From Eubacteriaceae bacterium UBA7485 (lineage in GTDB: Bacteria > Bacillota > Clostridia > Eubacteriales > Eubacteriaceae), in contig DLOL01000043.1 of NCBI GenBank assembly GCA_002478485.1, forward strand, positions 24,645-36,395: 11,751 nt of DNA, in the 5' to 3' direction. The translations under genes and the position numbers were made by a program. The notes beneath the pieces were generated by a model. It ran no database searches, was not told the DNA's origin, and saw only the letters and a list, made by a program, of their open reading frames with translations. Below, one piece after another: positions 1 to 5,667 of the stretch (the stretch's first letter is position 1; the number at the start of each line of letters is the position of its first letter).

Positions 1-182
1 TCACAATACTGACCAGCACAGCGATCTCCCGCGGTTATGACAGCCACTCAAATATTAAATTCAAGCGCCAAATGAGTGAAAAGAGAAAAGTTGTAAGAAA
101 GTGGCCTGAAATCATCGAATACGATCCGATGTACAATCCAAATCTGGATACGAATACGGCGTTCTTTCTGCCGAAGATTTAA
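1..182 (+). CDS. Glycosyltransferase, C-terminal fragment (5' end outside window)
   Basis: This open frame enters from the left edge (first full codon at 3) and stops with TAA at 180-182. About 59 residues are visible. They contain ISRGYD, then a basic helix-like stretch, then WPEIIEYDPMYNPNLD and a short hydrophobic end. The pairing of an SRGYD-like segment with a W...DPxYNPNL segment is typical of the C-terminal end of family 2 glycosyltransferases from O-antigen and rhamnan-type polysaccharide clusters, where the usual form is SRGYD...DPYYNPNL. The role is therefore probably sugar transfer onto a cell-surface glycan at the cytoplasmic face of the membrane. The catalytic domain is not in the window, so donor and acceptor cannot be inferred. 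The next gene is another glycosyltransferase on the same strand, which supports a shared polysaccharide locus. Confidence 0.65.
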   Translation, partial: TILTSTAISRGYDSHSNIKFKRQMSEKRKVVRKWPEIIEYDPMYNPNLDTNTAFFLPKI

Positions 183-199
183 TCAGTTTTACGGAATAG

Positions 200-232
200 A
201 AGAGGCGGGAGGTGAAAGTCCGACCGTCTCTT
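200..232 (+). other. Hairpin between the two glycosyltransferase genes
   Basis: An arm at 200-208 can pair with 224-232 (nine pairs, one of them G-T), with a loop of about 15 bases. Only a short T-rich run (CTCTTTC) follows, so this is a weak terminator at best. It may instead be an intercistronic RNA hairpin. The following gene starts 30 bases downstream and has its own GGAA-type ribosome site. Confidence 0.3.
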
Positions 233-261
233 TCATCGGATAACATAAAAAGGAATCGAAT

Positions 262-1314
262 ATGCAAATACATTCCAAGCGTGCTGTGCTGGTCAGTATT
301 GTGATCCCGAATTTCAACGGCGGTCAAATGCTGGAGAACTGTCTTAAGAGCATCAAGGCGCAAGAGTATGACAACCTGGAGATCATCGTGGTGGATGACG
401 CGTCTTCGGACGGCAGCGAAGAAATCGCAAAAGCTGACCCTTCGGTGATTCTGATGAAGAACGAGAAGAATTCAGGATTCGCTTATTCCGTAAACCGGGG
501 GATTGAAGCTGCGAAGAATCCTTTTATCATTCTTTTGAATAATGATGTGGTTCTTGAAGAAGGATTTATTTCTTGCCTGGTTGAAGCGATCCGTCAAGAC
601 CCCAAGATCTTTTCCGTTACCTCCAAAATGATTCGGTATAAGGAACCCGAACTTCTCGACGATACGGGAGACTTCTTCAACGTCTTCGGATGGGGTTGGA
701 AGAGAGGAGACGGGATGCCGGTCAGAGACTTTAAAAAGCCGGGAGAAGTATTCTCTGCCTGCGCGGGGGCCGCCATTTACAGAAGTGATATCTTTGACGA
801 AATCGGGCTTTTCGATGAAGAACATTTTGCGTATCTGGAAGATATTGATGTGGGATGGAGGGCGATGATTTTCGGATATACGAATGCTTATGAACCGAAA
901 GCCCGGTGTCTGCATATCGGATCGGCCACAACTGCGCAAGGGGAAAGGCATTCTGACTTCAAGGTTCGAATTTCCGCAAGAAACAACATATATCTCCTTT
1001 ACAAAAACATGCCCGCTTCCTATTTGATTTTGAACGCGCCTTTTTTAGGAGTGGGTTTGCTTGTCAAATACCTGTACTTTCTGCAGAAAGGCTATGAAAA
1101 AGCCTATAGAGAAGGCCTGGCGGAAGGGATCAAAAATCTAAACAAACTCAAAAAAGTTCCGATGACGAGGAAGAACGGCAAAAACTTCTTAAGAATTGAA
1201 GCTAAACTTCTCTTGAACAGCTTTCGTTACGTGGGGGAAAAGATCGAAAAAGCGGTACAGAAGAGAGAATGCCCTGAAGATGGAGAACCTTATTCTTGCC
1301 GGATGCAGGAATGA
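262..1314 (+). CDS. Family 2 (GT-A fold) glycosyltransferase, rhamnosyltransferase-like
   Basis: A 350-residue protein. The N-terminus VSIVIPNFNGG (11-21) and VVDDASSDGS (43-52) form the nucleotide-sugar binding start of a GT2 domain. NNDVVLE (93-99) occupies the metal-binding DxD position, and FDEEHFAYLEDIDVGWR (184-200) holds the conserved ED pair (193-194) with the following W of this family. Residues about 253-275 are hydrophobic and may lie against the membrane; the C-terminal tail is lysine-rich. The pattern matches WbbL-like enzymes, which move a deoxysugar such as rhamnose from a nucleotide donor onto a lipid-linked or polymer acceptor; the actual sugar cannot be read from the sequence. 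The ATG at 262 is preceded by AAAAAGGAA at about 247-255. It lies 79 bases after another glycosyltransferase fragment, suggesting co-transcription. No terminator is visible between its stop and the tRNA gene. Confidence 0.88.
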   Translation: MQIHSKRAVLVSIVIPNFNGGQMLENCLKSIKAQEYDNLEIIVVDDASSDGSEEIAKADPSVILMKNEKNSGFAYSVNRGIEAAKNPFIILLNNDVVLEEGFISCLVEAIRQDPKIFSVTSKMIRYKEPELLDDTGDFFNVFGWGWKRGDGMPVRDFKKPGEVFSACAGAAIYRSDIFDEIGLFDEEHFAYLEDIDVGWRAMIFGYTNAYEPKARCLHIGSATTAQGERHSDFKVRISARNNIYLLYKNMPASYLILNAPFLGVGLLVKYLYFLQKGYEKAYREGLAEGIKNLNKLKKVPMTRKNGKNFLRIEAKLLLNSFRYVGEKIEKAVQKRECPEDGEPYSCRMQE

Positions 1315-1339
1315 CCGAAGAGACGGAATGAAAAGTTTC

Positions 1340-1368
1340 TTTACTTTCTAATCGAAACATAATAAGAT
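1340..1368 (+). promoter_or_regulatory. Possible promoter of the tRNA-Leu gene
   Basis: TTTACT at 1340-1345 and TAAGAT at 1363-1368 are 17 bases apart, each matching four of six sigma-A consensus bases. The predicted start would be near 1375, just before the tRNA 5' end at 1378. The spacing is good but the elements are only moderate. Confidence 0.4.
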
Positions 1369-1377
1369 AACAATGAT

Positions 1378-1464
1378 GCCGGTGTGTCGGAATTGGCAGA
1401 CGAGACAGACTCAAAATCTGTTATCCATCCGGGTGTGTGGGTTCGAGTCCCACCACCGGCACCA
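1378..1464 (+). tRNA. tRNA-Leu (anticodon CAA)
   Basis: The 87-base gene folds as a class II tRNA. The acceptor arm GCCGGTG (1378-1384) pairs with CACCGGC (1454-1460), followed by discriminator A and an encoded CCA. The anticodon stem ACAGA/TCTGT encloses the loop CTCAAAA, giving anticodon CAA, which reads UUG leucine codons. The T arm is GTGGG-TTCGAGT-CCCAC (1437-1453). The long variable arm between 1422 and 1436 is expected for tRNA-Leu. It stands alone rather than in a tRNA cluster, between a polysaccharide gene and the glycolytic genes, with its own terminator. Confidence 0.96.
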
Positions 1465-1487
1465 TTATAATGGAATTCAACTTCAAG

Positions 1488-1522
1488 GGGAGCGCTTCCA
1501 AAAGGAAGAGCTTCCTTTTTTT
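1488..1522 (+). terminator. Rho-independent terminator after tRNA-Leu
   Basis: Arms 1488-1499 and 1504-1515 form a 12-base stem with one G-A mismatch and one G-T pair, capped by AAAA. It is followed directly by seven T residues (1516-1522). It sits 23 bases after the tRNA 3' end. Confidence 0.88.
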
Positions 1523-1889
1523 ATCTCTGAATTTCATTAGAAAGGAAAACGGTTGGGCATCTAAAGCTGATGATTGCGAAATAAAACCAATTTAAAATCA
1601 TTTGAAGAAAACAGGTTGCCGTGCGTCCCTTTTCTCTTGAAGAAGATTTGTTTAAGTGTTTGTGAAAAGAGTATCTTTATGATGGTGCGCTTTAGACGGA
1701 ATAAAACGTGCATATCGATACATCTGTCGTTTTCAAGGCCTGACCTGTAAGAATTCAATTAAATTTGTATAAATCTTAAGGATTAAGCGTATACTGAATG
1801 TAACAGATGTAAAGAGTCTGGCATAAATTAATTAATCGGAATGTTGTTTATGATATTTCGGATGAAATTGGTTTAAATTACTTCGCACA
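1523..1889. other. Gene-free A+T-rich spacer upstream of gap
   Basis: I see no convincing gene on either strand here. A 65-codon frame on the - strand (1561-1758) has no ribosome site or recognisable motif and an unremarkable basic composition, so I treat it as chance. A TATACT at 1790-1795, with TTGTAT at 1765-1770 (19-base spacing, too wide for a strong promoter), could be a second, weaker gap promoter. The AATTAATTAAT run near 1826-1838 is simple A+T sequence. An upstream regulator site or small RNA is possible but not supported by any motif I recognise. Confidence 0.5.
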
Positions 1890-1918
1890 TTGAAAAAATT
1901 TTATCCGTGAAGTATAAT
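1890..1918 (+). promoter_or_regulatory. Main promoter of gap
   Basis: TTGAAA (1890-1895), a 17-base spacer and a perfect TATAAT (1913-1918) form a near-consensus sigma-A promoter. Transcription should begin around 1925, giving a leader of about 55 bases with a strong AAGGAGG ribosome site at 1964-1970. Such a strong promoter suits a highly expressed glycolytic gene. Confidence 0.85.
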
Positions 1919-1936
1919 AAACTCGACTGATTATTA
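1915..1936 (+). promoter_or_regulatory. Inverted repeat across the gap -10 and start site (possible operator)
   Basis: TAATAA (1915-1920) and TTATTA (1931-1936) are perfect inverted arms separated by ten bases. They overlap the -10 element and the predicted start site, where a repressor could act. The arms are all A+T, so chance in an A+T-rich spacer is a real alternative. I do not recognise the site as a known CggR or Rex operator. Confidence 0.22.
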
Positions 1937-1978
1937 AGGGTCGCAAACATTTGTTTGAAATACAAGGAGGCAATTTAG

Positions 1979-2989
1979 ATGTCTGTAAGAGTTGCAATTA
2001 ACGGTTTTGGTAGAATCGGCCGTCTGGCTTTCCGTCAGATGTTCGATGCAGAAGGATATGATGTTGTTGCTATTAACGACCTCACAGATCCGAGAATGCT
2101 TGGTCAGCTTTTAAAATATGACTCAACGCAGGGTAAGTTCAAATACGCTGACGAAGTCAAAGTAACAGAAGATTCTATCGTTGTCGGCGATGAAGAAATC
2201 AAGATCTATGATATCGCTGATCCTTCACAGCTTCCGTGGAAAGAACTCGACGTTGATGTCGTTCTCGAATGCACAGGTTTCTTCGCATCCAAAGAAAAGG
2301 CTGAAGCTCATATTAAAGCTGGCGCTAAGAAAGTCGTTATTTCTGCTCCTGCAGGAAATGACCTTCCGACGATCGTATACAGCGTAAACCAGGATACTCT
2401 GACACCGGAAGATAAGATTATCTCCGCTGCATCCTGCACGACAAACTGCTTAGCACCAATGGCTAACGAACTGAACAAGCTCGCTCCGATCATTAAGGGT
2501 TACATGACAACCGTTCATGCTTACACAGGCGACCAGATGGTTCTTGACGGCCCGCACAGAAAGGGTGACTTAAGAAGAGCTCGTGCTGCCGCTGTTAATA
2601 TCGTTCCGAACTCAACAGGCGCTGCAAAAGCTATCGGCCTTGTTATCCCAGAACTCAACGGCAAGCTGATCGGTTCTGCTCTCCGTGTACCGGTTCCGAC
2701 TGGATCCATCACACAGCTCAATGCAATTGTTAAGGGCAAAGTTACGGTTGACGAAATCAACAAGCAGATGGAATCTGCAGCTTCTGATTCTTATGCTTAC
2801 AATACAGATGAAATCGTATCTTCTGATATCGTAGGCAGCACCTATGGTTCCATCTTTGACGCAACCCTGACAGAAGTTCAGGATCTTCCGGACGGCAACA
2901 CTCTTGTTAAGGTTGCTGCTTGGTATGACAACGAAAATTCTTACACATCCCAGATGGTAAGAACGATCAAATACTTCGCAGAAGTATAA
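1979..2989 (+). CDS. gap: Glyceraldehyde-3-phosphate dehydrogenase, type I
   Basis: This 336-residue cytoplasmic enzyme oxidises and phosphorylates glyceraldehyde 3-phosphate to 1,3-bisphosphoglycerate, normally with NAD+. The Rossmann motif [12 protein letters not shown] is at residues 7-18, and the acidic residue in AINDLTD (about 34) favours NAD over NADP. The catalytic cysteine is C153 in [12 protein letters not shown], and its partner histidine is H180 in [10 protein letters not shown]. The segment [21 protein letters not shown] is the substrate-phosphate loop region of the family. The C-terminus [16 protein letters not shown] is also conserved. The length is normal and nothing is disrupted. 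The ATG at 1979 is preceded by AAGGAGG (1964-1970). Being first in a block with pgk and tpiA suggests the glycolytic rather than the biosynthetic isoform. A strong terminator follows, so much of its mRNA probably ends as a single-gene transcript. Confidence 0.98.
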   Translation: MSVRVAINGFGRIGRLAFRQMFDAEGYDVVAINDLTDPRMLGQLLKYDSTQGKFKYADEVKVTEDSIVVGDEEIKIYDIADPSQLPWKELDVDVVLECTGFFASKEKAEAHIKAGAKKVVISAPAGNDLPTIVYSVNQDTLTPEDKIISAASCTTNCLAPMANELNKLAPIIKGYMTTVHAYTGDQMVLDGPHRKGDLRRARAAAVNIVPNSTGAAKAIGLVIPELNGKLIGSALRVPVPTGSITQLNAIVKGKVTVDEINKQMESAASDSYAYNTDEIVSSDIVGSTYGSIFDATLTEVQDLPDGNTLVKVAAWYDNENSYTSQMVRTIKYFAEV

Positions 2990-3018
2990 TTGAAGCACAT
3001 ACGACCTGCACAGGTCTG

Positions 3019-3042
3019 AGGGGGCCTTTGGCCCCCTTTTTT
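3019..3042 (+). terminator. Rho-independent terminator after gap
   Basis: GGGGGCC (3020-3026) pairs perfectly with GGCCCCC (3030-3036) around a TTT loop and is followed by six T residues (3037-3042); A3019 can add a further pair. A short hairpin just before it (GACCT/AGGTC, 3003-3016, loop GCAC) adds structure. It should stop most transcripts before pgk. Confidence 0.92.
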
Positions 3043-3055
3043 ATTCAGCGCAAAC

Positions 3056-3135
3056 GGCCATTTCCCGGGTGATGGGAGAAGGCCTGAATATTTGAAAGGA
3101 ACCCATGTTCCGCACCTGGCGGAACAGCAGAGTAT
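3056..3135 (+). promoter_or_regulatory. Structured pgk leader with competing hairpins
   Basis: Hairpin A pairs 3056-3066 with 3074-3084 (11 positions, one A-A mismatch, one G-T). Hairpin B pairs TGTTCCGC (3106-3113) with GCGGAACA (3119-3126) around ACCTG. The GTTCC arm of hairpin B (3107-3111) can instead pair with an upstream GGAAC (3098-3102), so two mutually exclusive folds exist. The only purine-rich sequence near the pgk start (GCGGAA) lies inside hairpin B. No promoter motif is evident in the spacer. A regulatory role is inference. Confidence 0.4.
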
Positions 3136-3161
3136 ATGAAAAAGACAGTAAAAGATATTGA
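3105..3161 (+). CDS. Possible 18-codon leader ORF overlapping the pgk start
   Basis: An ATG at 3105 follows GAAAGGA (3094-3100) by four bases and opens an 18-codon frame ending in TGA at 3159-3161, inside pgk and out of frame with it. The peptide [18 protein letters not shown] resembles nothing I know. Its ribosome site is better than that of pgk itself, so ribosomes translating it would open the hairpin covering the pgk start. It may equally be chance: the frame is short and the spacing is slightly tight. Confidence 0.22.
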   Translation: MFRTWRNSRVYEKDSKRY

Positions 3162-4320
3162 TCTTAAAGGTAAAAAAGTCCTGATGCGCGCCGACTTTAA
3201 CGTCCCGCTCAAAGATGGAAAAATCACGGACGATACAAGAATTCTGGCAGCGATGCCGACGATTCAGTACATCCTTGATCACGGCGCAAGCTTAATTCTG
3301 ATGTCTCATCTCGGACGTCCGAAGACAGCTGCGGATGTTCAGTTTTCACTCAAGCCGGTTGCGGCGCGTCTGGGAGAACTGCTCGGAAAACCTGTTATCT
3401 TCAATCAGGATGGCGAAGTTGTTGGCGAAGTTACAAAAGAAGCCGCGAAGAACTTAAAGCCCGGTGAAGTTCTTCTTCTTGAAAACACCCGTTTCCGTCC
3501 GGAAGAAAAGAAGAATGATCCCGAATTCGCTAAAGAACTTGCAAGCCTCGGCGATGTGTTCGTAAATGATGCTTTTGGTTCTGCTCACCGCGCACATGCT
3601 TCAACAGCAGGTGTGGCCGACTATCTTCCAGCTGTATCCGGCTTCCTAATCCAGAAGGAACTGATCTTCATCGGCGGCGCTCTTGAAAATCCGAAACGCC
3701 CGTTCATCGCAATTCTGGGCGGAGCAAAAGTATCCGACAAGATCGAAGTCATTAACAATCTCTTAGATAAAGTTAATGCCCTCTTAATCGGCGGCGGAAT
3801 GGCCTTCACCTTCCTGAAAGCTCAGGGATATGAAGTCGGAACCTCACTTCTTGAAGAAGATAAAGTGGATCTTGCAAAATCGCTTCTTGAAAAAGCAAAA
3901 GAAAAAGGCGTTGACCTGCTTCTTCCGGTCGATGTTGTCGTTGCGCCTAAGTTTGCAGCTGACGCAACTCCGACGGTCGTTGATGTAGACGCGATCCCAG
4001 CTGATCAGATGGGCCTTGATATCGGACCGAAGACCGAAGCCCTTTACGGGGATAAGATCAAAGACGCAAAGACCATTATCTGGAACGGACCAATGGGCGT
4101 TTTCGAATTCCCGGAATTCGCAAAAGGAACCTTTGCCATTGCAAAAGATTTGGCAGATTCCGACGCGACCACGATCATCGGCGGAGGCGATTCTGTTGCC
4201 GCAATCAAGCAGCTCGGATTTGCTGATAAGATGAGCCATATTTCAACAGGCGGCGGCGCTTCCCTCGAATTTATGGAAGGCAAGAAGCTTCCTGGTATCG
4301 AAGTCCTTCAGGACAAGTAA
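3136..4320 (+). CDS. pgk: Phosphoglycerate kinase
   Basis: This 394-residue cytoplasmic enzyme transfers the acyl phosphate of 1,3-bisphosphoglycerate to ADP, giving 3-phosphoglycerate and ATP. The N-terminal substrate domain shows [19 protein letters not shown] (19-37), MSHLGRPK (56-63) and the basic [39 protein letters not shown] region. The nucleotide domain shows [49 protein letters not shown] and [13 protein letters not shown], all hallmark segments. The length is normal. The ATG at 3136 matches the family N-terminus ([20 protein letters not shown]), but its ribosome site is poor and buried in a predicted hairpin, unlike gap and tpiA. It lies 146 bases after gap, beyond a strong terminator and with no clear promoter, and 57 bases before tpiA. 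Confidence 0.98.
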   Translation: MKKTVKDIDLKGKKVLMRADFNVPLKDGKITDDTRILAAMPTIQYILDHGASLILMSHLGRPKTAADVQFSLKPVAARLGELLGKPVIFNQDGEVVGEVTKEAAKNLKPGEVLLLENTRFRPEEKKNDPEFAKELASLGDVFVNDAFGSAHRAHASTAGVADYLPAVSGFLIQKELIFIGGALENPKRPFIAILGGAKVSDKIEVINNLLDKVNALLIGGGMAFTFLKAQGYEVGTSLLEEDKVDLAKSLLEKAKEKGVDLLLPVDVVVAPKFAADATPTVVDVDAIPADQMGLDIGPKTEALYGDKIKDAKTIIWNGPMGVFEFPEFAKGTFAIAKDLADSDATTIIGGGDSVAAIKQLGFADKMSHISTGGGASLEFMEGKKLPGIEVLQDK

Positions 4321-4332
4321 ATAACGGCCAAT

Positions 4333-4367
4333 AAGCCTGGCCAAGCCAGGCTTTTCTATCTTTTTTA
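4333..4367 (+). terminator. Terminator-like hairpin between pgk and tpiA
   Basis: AAGCCTGGC (4333-4341) pairs perfectly with GCCAGGCTT (4345-4353) around a CAA loop. The following sequence has two interrupted T runs (TTTTCTATCTTTTTT). The second run ends just before the tpiA ribosome site. With no promoter between the genes, it probably lets a fraction of transcripts pass. Confidence 0.72.
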
Positions 4368-4377
4368 GGAGAACAAA

Positions 4378-5127
4378 ATGTCAAGAACCCCGATTATTGC
4401 CGGCAACTGGAAGATGAACAAAGACGTCAAAGCTGCCAATGAACTCATTACAGCTCTGATTCCGCTGGTTAAAGATGCCACATGCGAATGTGTATTCTGC
4501 CCGCCCTATATTGACCTGCCGGAAGCTGTTCATCTGACAAAAGACACCAACATCGGCATCGGCGCTCAGAACATGCACTGGGAAGACCATGGCGCATTCA
4601 CCGGCGAAATCGCAGGCGAAATGTTAAAGGCCCTTGGCGTGAAATATGTCATCATCGGACACTCGGAAAGACGTCAGTACTTTGCTGAAACCGATGAAAC
4701 CGTCAATATGAAAACCAAGAAAGCCCTCGAACTCGACATGACGCCAATCACCTGCTGCGGTGAAACGCTTGAAGAAAGAGAATCCGGAAAAGCGCAGGAA
4801 ATCGTCGTGAATCAGATTAAGAATGGTTTGAAAGATATCAAGGATATCACCAAAGTGGTTGTCGCCTATGAACCGATCTGGGCGATCGGCACCGGAAAGA
4901 CCGCATCGAACGCCGAAGCAAACGAAGCATGCGGCTGGGTTCGTAAAACCATCCAGGAAATGTACGGGGAAGACGCCGCAGAAGCCGTCCGCATCCAGTA
5001 TGGCGGAAGCGTAAAACCTTCCAATATCGTTGAACTGATGGAAGAACCTGAAATCGACGGGGCGCTCGTCGGGGGGGCATCCCTTACAGCTGACTTTGCG
5101 CAGATTGTGAATTACGATAAAAAGTAA
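4378..5127 (+). CDS. tpiA: Triosephosphate isomerase
   Basis: A 249-residue TIM-barrel enzyme interconverting dihydroxyacetone phosphate and glyceraldehyde 3-phosphate in the cytoplasm. Active-site residues are all present: N10 and K12 in AGNWKMNK, H95 in [11 protein letters not shown], and the catalytic base E165 in [15 protein letters not shown]. The phosphate-binding ends [11 protein letters not shown] and [11 protein letters not shown] are intact. Length is typical. The ATG at 4378 is preceded by AGGAGA (4367-4372). It is the third gene of the gap-pgk-tpiA block; the usual next genes, phosphoglycerate mutase and enolase, are absent, and secG follows under its own promoter. Confidence 0.98.
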   Translation: MSRTPIIAGNWKMNKDVKAANELITALIPLVKDATCECVFCPPYIDLPEAVHLTKDTNIGIGAQNMHWEDHGAFTGEIAGEMLKALGVKYVIIGHSERRQYFAETDETVNMKTKKALELDMTPITCCGETLEERESGKAQEIVVNQIKNGLKDIKDITKVVVAYEPIWAIGTGKTASNAEANEACGWVRKTIQEMYGEDAAEAVRIQYGGSVKPSNIVELMEEPEIDGALVGGASLTADFAQIVNYDKK

Positions 5128-5134
5128 TAAATTG

Positions 5135-5167
5135 AAGGCTGAAGTATTTAAGCTTCGGCCTTTTTTT
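5135..5167 (+). terminator. Rho-independent terminator after tpiA
   Basis: AAGGCTGAAG (5135-5144) pairs with CTTCGGCCTT (5153-5162) with one T-G pair and an eight-base loop. T residues run from 5161 to 5167. It starts eight bases after the tpiA stop and closes the glycolytic block. Confidence 0.88.
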
Positions 5168-5218
5168 GCTTATGTATGTAAAAAATACGATTTTCTGTGA
5201 AAAAAACATTCTTTTGAT

Positions 5219-5248
5219 TTGCTGGTAATGCTTTTCAATTGGTATATT
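5219..5248 (+). promoter_or_regulatory. Promoter of the secG-hppA unit
   Basis: TTGCTG (5219-5224), an 18-base spacer and TATATT (5243-5248) preceded by TGG at 5240-5242 form an extended -10 promoter. The start would be near 5255, leaving a leader of about 110 bases before secG. An overlapping TAATAC (5249-5254) is a less likely -10. Confidence 0.55.
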
Positions 5249-5260
5249 TAATACTACATG

Positions 5261-5367
5261 CGCGGTGAGTGAATAATTAACTTAAACCGCGGATATTATT
5301 TTAAAGAGCGAAATCTCTTTAAAAAGAAAGGAGTGAGCGGACCCACTTCGTGGATCGCGGATAGAAG
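5261..5367 (+). promoter_or_regulatory. Structured secG leader with a displaced ribosome site
   Basis: Three hairpins follow one another. CGCGGT (5261-5266) pairs with ACCGCG (5286-5291), extended inward by GAGT/ACTT. TTTTAAAGAG (5299-5308) pairs perfectly with CTCTTTAAAA (5315-5324). GCGG...CCAC (5337-5346) pairs with GTGG...TCGC (5350-5358) around TTC, with an internal loop. The strong AAAGGAG at 5327-5333 lies 34 bases before the secG ATG, separated from it by the third hairpin. If that hairpin forms, the ribosome site is brought close to the start. I do not recognise a known riboswitch or T-box family; the GTGGATCGCGG segment only loosely recalls a T-box core. Confidence 0.42.
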
Positions 5368-5616
5368 ATGCAGGTTTTTGCCAATATTATCCTTGCAATC
5401 ATTTTAGCTGTCAGCGTTCTTCTGATCGTAGGCGTCGTTCTGCTCCCGCCAAAGTCCGAAGGGATCGGGGCTTCAGTAGGCGGACAGGACACCAATATTT
5501 TTGGGCACAGAAGAGCCTATGGCCCCATGGCTATTGTCGAACGTATGGTTAACTGGTCAGCCGTTATCTTTATGATCGGCTGCTTTGTCTACAATATTCT
5601 TATTAAGTTTATTTAA
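5368..5616 (+). CDS. secG: Protein translocase subunit SecG
   Basis: An 82-residue inner-membrane protein, the small subunit of the SecYEG export channel, which assists SecA-driven passage of preproteins. It has two membrane segments (about 3-26 and 62-81) around a glycine-rich loop. The loop (GIGASVGGQDTNIFGHRRA) corresponds to the family's G-GxGGG..LFG.RG region, though it is less glycine-rich than usual. The N-terminus MQVFANIILAIILAVSVLLI is also SecG-like. The ATG at 5368 is forced, because an in-frame TAG lies at 5362-5364. No good ribosome site lies directly before it; the AAAGGAG at 5327-5333 is the likely one if an intervening hairpin forms. It lies after the glycolytic genes and 51 bases before hppA, apparently co-transcribed with the latter. 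Confidence 0.85.
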   Translation: MQVFANIILAIILAVSVLLIVGVVLLPPKSEGIGASVGGQDTNIFGHRRAYGPMAIVERMVNWSAVIFMIGCFVYNILIKFI

Positions 5617-5622
5617 TTAATT

Positions 5623-5652
5623 GGGCGGATTCATTGAAATCGAATCTGTCCC
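5623..5652 (+). other. Intercistronic hairpin before hppA
   Basis: GGGCGGATTC (5623-5632) pairs with GAATC-TG-T-CCC (5642-5652) with one bulged T and one G-T pair, around a nine-base loop. There is no T run, so it is not a terminator. It ends one base before the hppA AGGAGG (5654-5659). It could stabilise or tune the hppA message. Confidence 0.4.
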
Positions 5653-5667
5653 TAGGAGGTTTTATTT

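Noticed and set aside
1561..1758. 65-codon frame on the - strand in the spacer upstream of gap
   Set aside because: No ribosome site, no recognisable motif, and no neighbouring gene on that strand; best explained as chance in A+T-rich DNA.
1951..1965. TTGTTT-GAA-ATACAA inverted repeat near the gap ribosome site as a Rex-type site
   Set aside because: It lacks the TTGTGA...TCACAA core and has a mismatch; it lies downstream of the start site next to the ribosome site, and is too short to be persuasive.
5337..5360. T-box-like GTGGATCGCGG before secG
   Set aside because: The match to the conserved T-box core is partial, there is no terminator/antiterminator pair, and secG is not a usual T-box target.
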